The notes beneath the pieces are model-generated. The model was given only the letters and a program-made list of their open reading frames with translations. It was not told the DNA's origin and searched no databases. A program made the position numbers and the translations under genes. A stretch of 64,000 bases of DNA from Cupriavidus neocaledonicus (GTDB lineage Bacteria > Pseudomonadota > Gammaproteobacteria > Burkholderiales > Burkholderiaceae): positions 244,204-308,203 of the forward strand of contig NZ_AQUR01000105.1 in assembly GCF_000372525.1 (NCBI RefSeq). Reading direction: 5' to 3'. Shown piece after piece: positions 44,189-51,506 of this stretch (position 1 is the first letter of the stretch; each line of letters opens with the position of its first letter).

Positions 44189-45285
44189 TTCAGGCATGCT
44201 GTGATCCGGTCGAGGTCGGCGTCGGAGAGGTTGTCATGAAACGGCAGGCCAATGACGCGGGTCGCCAGTTTGTCGGTGCCGGACAGATCCGCGCGCGGAA
44301 CATCGGCAAATGCCGGGTGCCGATGGCACCCCAGACCCCACCAGCGACGCCATTCGATGCCCGCGGCATCGAGGCGCTCGATGGTCCCGGCCACGTCTTG
44401 CTCGGGAATCGTCACATTCAGCGTCATGGTTACCCACTTCACGCCAACGCCGCGTTGCAGGATGGCTGCCTTGCCCTCGAGACGCTGCCGGTAGGCTTCG
44501 GTGAGATCGCGCAGAGCGCGCAGCCGGTCCGGCAGTGCATCGAGTGCGGCCAGGCCCACCGCGGCACTGTACTCGGAAATCCGGTAGTTGCCGCCGCGGA
44601 TGCTCGACAACCGCTCGACACCCATAAAACCGAAACCGGTCATGGCCGTCGTGCGGGCAGTCAGCTCCGTGTCGGCGGTCAAGATTGCGCCACCTTCGCC
44701 GATACCGAGTACCTTGGTCGCATGAAGGCTTACACACGCGGGTTGTTCGCCAACGTCGGAAATCGCCGTAACCGCAGCGGCAGCATCGAACACTACCGGT
44801 ATCGCGTGTCGCGCCTCGAATGCTGCCCAGGCCTTGAAGTCGGGTGGCGCGCCAAATGCACTCACCACCAGTACGGCCGCGGGCCGCTCAGGGACTGTGG
44901 CAAGCGCTGCTTCGGCGATTTCGGGCGTCAGGGCGAGACTGTCGGGATTGACTTCAAGCAGATAAGGCGTGAGCCCGGCATTGCAAACGGCATGGGCGCT
45001 TGCAATAAACGTGTAGGAGGGCATCAGGCAATAGCGCCCGCCCGGCGTTGCTCGCGAGCGCAGGGCAAGTTCGATCGCTGTCGTGCCATTGCTCGTGATC
45101 GTTACCCCCTTGGCACCCGTCAGCGCACTCAGCCGAGCAACGAACTCGCGATACAGTGGGCCGTAATTGCTGTAGCTGCGGTTCTCATCGATACGCCGCA
45201 GATAGGGCAGCAATGCTTCGACTTCAGGCAGATGGGGAATCAGAACCTTGATAGGGGCCTGCGACGCGGGAAGATGATTAGCCAT
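44185..45285 (-). CDS. DegT/DnrJ/EryC1/StrS-type sugar aminotransferase
   Basis: A 366-residue PLP enzyme that aminates a keto-sugar nucleotide. It has YSNYGPLYREFVARLSAL, TSNGTTAIELALR, CLMPSYTFIASAHA, VVFDAAAAVTAIS with the pyridine-N Asp (about 167), and SLHATKVLGIGEGGAIL with the Schiff-base Lys (about 191). Its likely substrate is a 3- or 4-keto-6-deoxy sugar; dTDP-4-keto-6-deoxyglucose from RfbB is the only such product visible in the window. The acetyltransferase gene 48 bp upstream would acylate the product. Start ATG 45285 is favoured over TTG 45330. Confidence 0.9.
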   Translation of the reverse strand: MANHLPASQAPIKVLIPHLPEVEALLPYLRRIDENRSYSNYGPLYREFVARLSALTGAKGVTITSNGTTAIELALRSRATPGGRYCLMPSYTFIASAHAVCNAGLTPYLLEVNPDSLALTPEIAEAALATVPERPAAVLVVSAFGAPPDFKAWAAFEARHAIPVVFDAAAAVTAISDVGEQPACVSLHATKVLGIGEGGAILTADTELTARTTAMTGFGFMGVERLSSIRGGNYRISEYSAAVGLAALDALPDRLRALRDLTEAYRQRLEGKAAILQRGVGVKWVTMTLNVTIPEQDVAGTIERLDAAGIEWRRWWGLGCHRHPAFADVPRADLSGTDKLATRVIGLPFHDNLSDADLDRITACLK

Positions 45286-45333
45286 GGAATGAAGCAAAGA
45301 GCTGAACAATGTCTGGAATGACGCGAGCAACGC

Positions 45334-45978
45334 TCACGTCGGAATTTGAGAGCCTGCCGCAGCAGCGGCACGTCGCACGATCGGGCGTGCCGGTACGCCG
45401 ACGACGGTGGCGCCGGGCTCCACGTCACGGATGACGACCGCCCCCGCGCCGACGACGGCTCCGGCGCCAATCCTGCAGTGCGGTGCCACCACCGCCCCGA
45501 CGCCGAGATCCGCGCCTTCCTCTACAGTGACCCACCCAGCCAGCGATACGCCGGGCCCCAGGTTTGCGAATGCCCCGATCTTGCAGTCGTGCGATATCAC
45601 GCAACCGGGATTGATCAGGGCATGTTCGCCGATCTCGACGTCGGTCGTCATGCTCGCCGGCCCCAGGAAGATTGCTCCTTTCCCGATTTTCACGTGCTGT
45701 CCCTTGGCAACGGCGGGATGCATCAGCGTTGTGAAGTGCCGGTTATGCAACTTGCCAGCGATGCGTGCGCGCGCCCCGCAATTGCCCACGGCGATCACAA
45801 AGGAGACATCTTCACGGGCGAGCCACCGGTCGATGTCATCAGAGACCGGCACGCCACGGATCGGCTCCGCCGCATAGCCCGGCTCTACGACGAATGCGCT
45901 TACGTTATGTCCGGTCAGTTGCAGCGTCGCAAGCACCTCGCGACCAAGGCCGCCGGCCCCGAAGATCACAATCGACAT
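45334..45978 (-). CDS. PglD/NeuD-family sugar acyltransferase
   Basis: A 214-residue acetyltransferase with an N-terminal Rossmann-like sugar-nucleotide domain (IVIFGAGGLGREVLATLQL) and a C-terminal left-handed beta-helix of hexapeptide repeats. The catalytic His is expected in CVISHDCKIGAFANLGPG, as in PglD. It usually N-acetylates an aminosugar nucleotide made by a DegT-type aminotransferase, and such a gene follows by 48 bp. The end VVGVPARPIVRR is typical. It is the first gene after a 415-bp gap, so a promoter is likely in that gap. Confidence 0.88.
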   Translation of the reverse strand: MSIVIFGAGGLGREVLATLQLTGHNVSAFVVEPGYAAEPIRGVPVSDDIDRWLAREDVSFVIAVGNCGARARIAGKLHNRHFTTLMHPAVAKGQHVKIGKGAIFLGPASMTTDVEIGEHALINPGCVISHDCKIGAFANLGPGVSLAGWVTVEEGADLGVGAVVAPHCRIGAGAVVGAGAVVIRDVEPGATVVGVPARPIVRRAAAAAGSQIPT

Positions 45979-46393
45979 AGCTGTTAGGGCGCCATTTGGC
46001 AGATTGTTGGGACAACGAAGTATCGCATACTGTCTGGCGGGGGCTTGCCATTGATACGCGGCCGTAGGGTCACCTTTGCCGACCGGTATGGAGCGGTTTT
46101 CTCGCCGGTGTCGAAATGAATGCCCCTATTGCCCCTGGTGAGCAACGCTTAATCCGTCATGTTACTGATGAGATGGTCACCGCCGGCTCTATGTGCGCTT
46201 TTGAAACAAAAGAAACTTAGAAGAAACAACATCGCCGGTAAGGCGTAAACCGTTATTGTGGAGTGGAGCACCGGCGGAATCGGCAACCATATCGTGACAA
46301 GCAGGATCGCTGCGAACCGTGTGCGGCTTGCCAAAGGGCAGCCCTTTTCCCTGGCGCCGATGCGTTCTGCTGGTGGTGCGGGGCTTGGCTGGC
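45979..46393. other. 415-bp intergenic region between the PglD-like gene and the flippase gene
   Basis: No convincing gene is found. The central part (about 46180-46260) is AT-richer than its surroundings, with several GAAAC/GAAAG runs, and may hold the promoter for the aminotransferase-methyltransferase group, splitting the minus-strand block into two units. Open frames on both strands are short and have no recognised motif. No repeat or insertion sequence end is seen. Confidence 0.45.
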
Positions 46394-47671
46394 TCAGGGC
46401 AAGACCCGGGTAGAATCGGGCGGAGGAAGTGGCGACTGCCATTTCCGGCCGGCGGCAAGAACCAAAGCAAGGCCGAATAAGACAGCCACCCCATTGCCCA
46501 CAGCGTATCCCAGGATTGCGCCCCGCGTGCCAAGGCCCGGCACGGCAATGACATTGACGACTACCGTCGTGACGAGCACCAGCGCCCATTTCACCGCCAC
46601 CCATCGCGGCTTGCGCAAGTAGATCGGCAGCAGGCTAAGCCCGACATCCGCAAAGACCAGCGTCGATGCCAGCGCGGCAAGCCGCAACAGGACAACGGCC
46701 TGGCCAAAAGCTTGGCCATAGAGCAGGGCGACGATCCATTCGGCACAGATTGCAATGAGGCCCGCACCGCAGAGCCCGACTGCCGCCATGCCGGCGGTGA
46801 CGCGAAGCACGTTGCGACGCGCGGTCGTATTCGACTTCTGTGCAAACACGTAGATCGGCGCCACGCCAGCCGCCAGAATGGTCGCGATGGTGGTGAAGTT
46901 GTCCAGCACCTGCATCGTGGCCGCATAGGCGCCAAGCTCTGCAAGCGGCACGACGGGCTTGAGGATCAGCTGATCGGCCCGGCGCGCTGCGACCATCAGC
47001 ATGAAGCTGATCCAGAACAGAGCGCCGTCGCGCACCAGCTCGCGAGCCAGCGGCGGCTGGTACGATGGGATGACGCGCGGCGAGCGGTACAAGTAGTACC
47101 AGGCCAGAAGCAGCGCCGCAACGAGCGGCTCCACAGCAAAGGCGGTAGCGTAGGATGGCACCGCTTTAACGCCAGCCACGAAGAGCAAGGCGACCAATGC
47201 GGTCTTGAACGCCAGCGCGGATAGATTGAAAACCACGTTCGGCCGGTTATGCGTACGCGCCTGCATCCATGCAATGACCACGCCGAATGGTTCGCGCAGC
47301 ATGATGGCGGTGCCGAGGATGGCTGCGGGGATCCACGTGTCAGCTGGCTGTTGCGTGAATGCCAGGTAGGCGTTCATCAGTACATAGCCGGCAATGCCTG
47401 CGGTCAGGCGGATCGCAAAGGCATGGGTGAGCAGCGCGTGCATGGCTCCTGGATCTGGCCGCGCCACCAGCCGCGGCACCACCACCTCCGCCGAACAGAT
47501 CAACGGTATCGACGCCGCAATAAACACCAGCGACTGCGCATACTGAAAATGCGCGAACCCCTCGGTGCCCAGCGCCCGCGCCAGCATGGCCACCACGCCG
47601 ATGCCCACGACCACCTGCAAGCCGCGGTCGGCCAGCATCCACAGCAGGTTGCCTGCAACTTTGCGGCGCAT
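46394..47671 (-). CDS. wzx: Wzx-type polysaccharide flippase (MOP superfamily)
   Basis: A 425-residue polytopic protein with about 12 hydrophobic segments, starting with GNLLWMLADRGLQVVVGIGVVAMLARALG, the typical opening of PST/Wzx exporters (first helix, then LGTEGFAHFQYAQSLV). RNVLRVTAGMAAVGL and LPIYLRKPRWVAVKWALVL lie in the second half. It would flip lipid-linked repeat units across the inner membrane. The stop-start junction with the upstream glycosyltransferase is TGATG. The presence of both Wzx and Wzm/Wzt in one region is unusual enough to note. Confidence 0.85.
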   Translation of the reverse strand: MRRKVAGNLLWMLADRGLQVVVGIGVVAMLARALGTEGFAHFQYAQSLVFIAASIPLICSAEVVVPRLVARPDPGAMHALLTHAFAIRLTAGIAGYVLMNAYLAFTQQPADTWIPAAILGTAIMLREPFGVVIAWMQARTHNRPNVVFNLSALAFKTALVALLFVAGVKAVPSYATAFAVEPLVAALLLAWYYLYRSPRVIPSYQPPLARELVRDGALFWISFMLMVAARRADQLILKPVVPLAELGAYAATMQVLDNFTTIATILAAGVAPIYVFAQKSNTTARRNVLRVTAGMAAVGLCGAGLIAICAEWIVALLYGQAFGQAVVLLRLAALASTLVFADVGLSLLPIYLRKPRWVAVKWALVLVTTVVVNVIAVPGLGTRGAILGYAVGNGVAVLFGLALVLAAGRKWQSPLPPPDSTRVLP

Positions 47672-48804
47672 CAGGGCTGTTTCCTCAGGCTACGGTATTG
47701 CGCCAGCCATTGCCGCGCCACACCGTTCACGTCGAAATGGCCGACGATACGCTGGCGGCGACGGTCGCGTTCGGTTTCGGTGCCGGGCAGGCCTGCGATG
47801 GCGTTGCGCAAGGCGCTCGCGAGCGCCTGCGGATTTCCAGTGGGTGTCAGCGTGGCGGTGTCTCCCGCCAGTTCGGATACGCCGGCCGCGGCGGTCGCCA
47901 CGACTGGCAGCCCGCTGGCCAGCGCTTCGCCCACCGCCAGCGGCATGCCTTCGATGCGCGAAGACAGCACGAAGACATCGGCGGCGCGCAGCAGCTCCGG
48001 GATGTCGTTACGGGCGCCGGCCAACAGTACGGCATGATTCAGATCGTGCCGGGCGACCTGATGCGCCAGCGCATCGCGCAACGGACCGTCTCCGGCAATC
48101 ATGAGCCGTGCCTTAGGCATGTCGCGGCTGACCTCGGCGAAGGCTTCGATCAGCATGGCCTGGTCCTTCTCCGGTACCAGCCTGCCGACGTTGAGGACGA
48201 GCCGGTCGTCAGGCCCCAGGCCAAGGTTGCGCCGGGTCTGTTCGCGCGAAGTCTGGTCCGGGCGAAAGCGGCTGGTATCGATGCCGTTCGGCATCACGAT
48301 CACGCGCCCGTCCGGCACGGCGCCACTGGCCACCATCGCCAGGCGGCCGGCGTCGCTGACGTGGGTCGTCAGGGCGCACCAGCGGTCCGTGAGGCGGTAG
48401 GCGAGGGCACGCAGGCGCCCGCCTTCGCGCGCGCTGTGCGCCGAGCAGATGACTGGCGGCATGCGTCCCGATCTGGCCAGCACCCGTGCGAACAGGTTGG
48501 CGTGGACCATATGGGCGTGGATGACATCCGGGCGCCACTGCTGCACCAGCAGGCGGGCCTTGCGCAGCGCCGCCAACATCGACAGCGGAGTCTTGCGCAT
48601 GTCCAGTTCGGTGACGTGGATGGCAGCAGGCAAGTCGATTTCCTGCCCCTGCGTCAGGCTGAGGATGGCGACCTCGTTGCCCAGTGCCAGGAAGGCGCGC
48701 GCCAGCGCCGCAATCTGCTGCTCGGCGCCGCCCAGCTTGAGGCCTGTGGTGATGACAAGGATGCGCAATGGCGCCGGCGCGGCAGTGTCGTCGACGCTGC
48801 CCAT
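47671..48804 (-). CDS. Family 4 glycosyltransferase
   Basis: A 377-residue GT-B enzyme. Its acceptor domain begins LRILVITTGLKLGGAEQQIAAL and has DVIHAHMVHANLFARV; the donor domain has VLNVGRLVPEKDQAMLIEAFAE, LMIAGDGPLRDAL, and VFVLSSRIEGMPLAVGEALASGLPVVATAAAGVSEL. This is the common capsule/EPS GT4 form. The start at 48804 shares a base with the upstream gene's stop (TGATG), and its own stop is joined to the wzx start in the same way, showing tight coupling in the minus-strand operon. Confidence 0.92.
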   Translation of the reverse strand: MGSVDDTAAPAPLRILVITTGLKLGGAEQQIAALARAFLALGNEVAILSLTQGQEIDLPAAIHVTELDMRKTPLSMLAALRKARLLVQQWRPDVIHAHMVHANLFARVLARSGRMPPVICSAHSAREGGRLRALAYRLTDRWCALTTHVSDAGRLAMVASGAVPDGRVIVMPNGIDTSRFRPDQTSREQTRRNLGLGPDDRLVLNVGRLVPEKDQAMLIEAFAEVSRDMPKARLMIAGDGPLRDALAHQVARHDLNHAVLLAGARNDIPELLRAADVFVLSSRIEGMPLAVGEALASGLPVVATAAAGVSELAGDTATLTPTGNPQALASALRNAIAGLPGTETERDRRRQRIVGHFDVNGVARQWLAQYRSLRKQP

Positions 48805-50123
48805 CAGCGGGCTCCGTAACCGGTCGCGAGGGTCCTGAGCGTCTTCACCCCGATCAGCAGGTCCAGTGCCAGCGAACAATGCTTGACGTAATAGAGGTCA
48901 TAGCTGAGCTTGGTCACGGTTTCTTCGTGGCTGCCGGCATAGCCTTGCTGCACCTGCGCCCAGCCGGAAAGCCCGGGCCGCACCAGGTGCCGGTACGGGT
49001 AATAGGGGATGGTCTCGGAAAACCGCTCGACCATGGGTGCCTGTTCCGGCCGCGGGCCGATCAGGCTCATATGCCCGAGCAGCACGTTCCATAGTTGCGG
49101 GATCTCGTCCAGGCGGTACTTGCGGATAAAGCGGCCGACCCGCGTCACGCGCGGATCGCGGCGTGCCGCGAACAGGGCGGGCGCGCTGGCGTCGACGCCC
49201 ATGCTGCGGAACTTGAGCATGACAAAGGGCTTGCCGAACAGGCCCACGCGTTGCTGCCGGAAAATGGCGCCACCGGGGGTTTCGAGCCGGATGGCCAGTG
49301 CAACGGCGAACCCCAGCGGCACGGCCAGCGGTGCCAGGCAGGCGACCGCCACGATATCGATCGCACGCTTCAGGTAGCCGTAGAGGTAGTGCGCGGCGTA
49401 GTCGTCCAGGAAGTTCTCGTCGATGTGCGCCAGGCCGACGCGGCCGGTCAGCATTTCGCCGACACGCTCGACGGAGTACATGCGGACATGGCTCATCTTG
49501 TAGTGCGCCAGCAGTCGTGTGCGTTCGGGATCGCCGGTGGCGCTGCGCTCTACCATCAGGCCGTCGAAATGCCTGGCGTCCTCCAGCGAGCCCACCGGTT
49601 CAAAGCGGATGCGGGCCGGCGCCGCGGCGCCGGGCATGGCGAGGATGGCGTCCAGCTGCGCCAGCGTACCGGGATCGGTATAGCCGAACAGTGGCACGTA
49701 GTTCTGCACGAAGCGCCGATAGCCGGTCCAGAGCCATGCCAGCGTGATCAGGTAGGACAGCAGCAGCGCGCCGCGCGAGTATTCGATATGGAAGGCGGCA
49801 AACACAAAGAGCAGGCCGCAGAACGGCAGGGTCGCGGCAAGCCCGGCCAGGCTGTTGCCTTCCATCGCCGGCAAATGCAGCGAGCGATGCAGCAGCATGA
49901 ACGCGACCAGGTACGGCACGACGGACCATAGCAGGGTGCGTGTGAACACATAGGTCACGATGCCGGCGCGGTGCGCCATTTCGGCGCCGACCGCACTGAG
50001 CGCGAACAGCGCCAGGCCGAGCACGGCCCAGGCCACCATCCGGCTGACGCGGCGCACGGTCTCGGAGCCACCGGTGCGCATGCGCAGGCCGCGGTGCCGC
50101 ATGCTGTCGGCCTTGCTGGTCAT
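48804..50123 (-). CDS. WbaP/WcaJ-type initiating sugar phosphotransferase
   Basis: A 439-residue bacterial sugar transferase. Four N-terminal membrane helices (for example AVLGLALFALSAVG, LLWSVVPYLVAFMLL) precede a cytoplasmic region, a re-entrant helix (RAIDIVAVACLAPLAVPLGF) and the catalytic domain (FRQQRVGLFGKPFVMLKFRSM, VTRVGRFIRKYRLDEIPQLWNVL, SLIGPRPEQAPMVERF). It would load a hexose-1-phosphate or similar onto undecaprenyl phosphate. This is a second initiating enzyme, unrelated in fold to the WecA-like one at 35.5 kb. It sits between two GT4 genes with 4-bp and 1-bp overlaps. Confidence 0.9.
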   Translation of the reverse strand: MTSKADSMRHRGLRMRTGGSETVRRVSRMVAWAVLGLALFALSAVGAEMAHRAGIVTYVFTRTLLWSVVPYLVAFMLLHRSLHLPAMEGNSLAGLAATLPFCGLLFVFAAFHIEYSRGALLLSYLITLAWLWTGYRRFVQNYVPLFGYTDPGTLAQLDAILAMPGAAAPARIRFEPVGSLEDARHFDGLMVERSATGDPERTRLLAHYKMSHVRMYSVERVGEMLTGRVGLAHIDENFLDDYAAHYLYGYLKRAIDIVAVACLAPLAVPLGFAVALAIRLETPGGAIFRQQRVGLFGKPFVMLKFRSMGVDASAPALFAARRDPRVTRVGRFIRKYRLDEIPQLWNVLLGHMSLIGPRPEQAPMVERFSETIPYYPYRHLVRPGLSGWAQVQQGYAGSHEETVTKLSYDLYYVKHCSLALDLLIGVKTLRTLATGYGAR

Positions 50124-51262
50124 GATGTCGGCACCCGCGCGGCGCGGGGCGTTTGGGCGAGGGCGTCGCGGTAGACGGACCAGGTGGCGTCGGTCATGCG
50201 TTCCAGGCCATAGCACTGCTCCCACCGTTGGCGCGCGCCGTGGCCGAGCGCAGCGCGCAGGGCGCCGTCGTCGGCAAGCCGGCGCAGCGCTGCGGCGAAG
50301 GCATGCTCGTCATCGTGATCGACCAGCAGCCCGTACCGGTCGTCTTCAAGTTGCTCGCGGATGCCAGGCAGGTCCGAGGCGACCACCGGCAGTCCGGCCC
50401 GCATCGCCTCGAGCACGGACAGCGGCAAGCCTTCGTGATCCGACGCCAGTACAAAGGCCTGGGCCGAAGCCAGCAGCGCCGGCACTTCCGTGACGTTGCC
50501 GGGAAACTCCACGCGTCCCGGGGCAAGCTGTTGCGCCAGTTGCTGCATGGCGTGCCGCTGCGGGCCGTCTCCGACCAGGGTCAGCACGCACGACTCCAGC
50601 CCTGCGCGCGCGAACGCGCGAATCGCCGCATCCTGGCGCTTGGGCGCGGCAAAGCGCGCGACCATCACAATCCTTCGCAGGGGGGCTTGCGGGTCGGCGC
50701 GATGGGGTGTATCGGGGATGCCGTTGGGAATGACCGAGATGCGTTCGGCGGGAAGCGGAAGCGAGCGGGCCAGGTGTCGTTCCGCTTGCGCGACGCAGAT
50801 CACGCGCGCCGCCAGCGGGGCCAGCAACCACTCCGCCACGCGCGCGGCCACGCGTTGGCGCGGTGGGGCTTCGGGCTTGAAGGCAAAGCCGTGGACGGTA
50901 TAGACCACGGGTATGCCGAGTAACAGTCCGGCGATGCGGCCCAGGGCGCCCGCCTTGGCGCTGTGCGCATGGATCAGGTCGGGCGCGGCCTGCTTCAATG
51001 CACCGACCAGTTCACGCAGGGCATGGATGGCGCGCCAGGGCGACAAGGCATTGTCCAGCCGCGTCAGCCGGATGGCGTGCGCGCCGGTGCGTGCCGCGAT
51101 CTCGAAGAGCGGGCCTTCGCCGCCCGCGAGCAGCACGGTATCTGCCTTGCCGGCCGTCGAGCGCAGCAGGTCGGCGACATGCGACTGCGCGCCGCCGATC
51201 TCCGCATTGGTGATGAGGTAGGCAATGCGAGGTCGGGACGACGGTTGCGCGGATGGATTCAA
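50120..51262 (-). CDS. Family 4 glycosyltransferase
   Basis: A GT-B enzyme of about 380 residues: RIAYLITNAEIGGAQSHVADLL, LIHAHSAKAGALGRIAGLL, VVYTVHGFAFK, RIVMVARFAAPKRQDAAIRAF, LTLVGDGPQRHAM, and AFVLASDHEGLPLSVLEAMRAGLPVVASDLPGI. It is the first gene of the minus-strand operon. The start is uncertain: TTG 51262 places the domain 11 residues in, while ATG 51382 would add 40 Pro/Arg-rich residues and lies only about 18 bases from a TATAAT sequence, making it a poor start if that is the promoter. Confidence 0.88.
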   Translation of the reverse strand: MNPSAQPSSRPRIAYLITNAEIGGAQSHVADLLRSTAGKADTVLLAGGEGPLFEIAARTGAHAIRLTRLDNALSPWRAIHALRELVGALKQAAPDLIHAHSAKAGALGRIAGLLLGIPVVYTVHGFAFKPEAPPRQRVAARVAEWLLAPLAARVICVAQAERHLARSLPLPAERISVIPNGIPDTPHRADPQAPLRRIVMVARFAAPKRQDAAIRAFARAGLESCVLTLVGDGPQRHAMQQLAQQLAPGRVEFPGNVTEVPALLASAQAFVLASDHEGLPLSVLEAMRAGLPVVASDLPGIREQLEDDRYGLLVDHDDEHAFAAALRRLADDGALRAALGHGARQRWEQCYGLERMTDATWSVYRDALAQTPRAARVPTS

Positions 51263-51395
51263 GGCTGTGTACGTTTCGTGACGGATAGGGGTCCGCCGCG
51301 GGTTCCGCGGCGGCGCAAAATACCCCTGAGCGCGAGGCCGGGCACCGCGGGATGTAGGACAGACTCCGAAAATTGTGTCCATCCGTGATAATGCG

Positions 51396-51409
51396 GCGAT
51401 TATACCGCC
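51396..51409 (-). promoter_or_regulatory. Candidate -10 region of the minus-strand polysaccharide operon
   Basis: On the minus strand GCGGTATAATCGCC contains a perfect TATAAT, about 138 bp before the TTG start chosen for the first glycosyltransferase. The element is nearly identical to that at 664-677. No clear -35 box is seen. Confidence 0.4.
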
Positions 51410-51506
51410 CGGGCCCGCCGCAATCCGGCAAAATAGCTGCCTTTGGGGCGCCGCATCGGCCAGCTGGCCAGGTGTGGCGCGGACGACAAGCAACTCAGGA
51501 CCCTTC

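Noticed and set aside
46189..46554. 121-codon open frame in the gap beside the flippase gene
   Set aside because: No conserved motif or ribosome site, and it overlaps the end of the flippase gene; probably chance.
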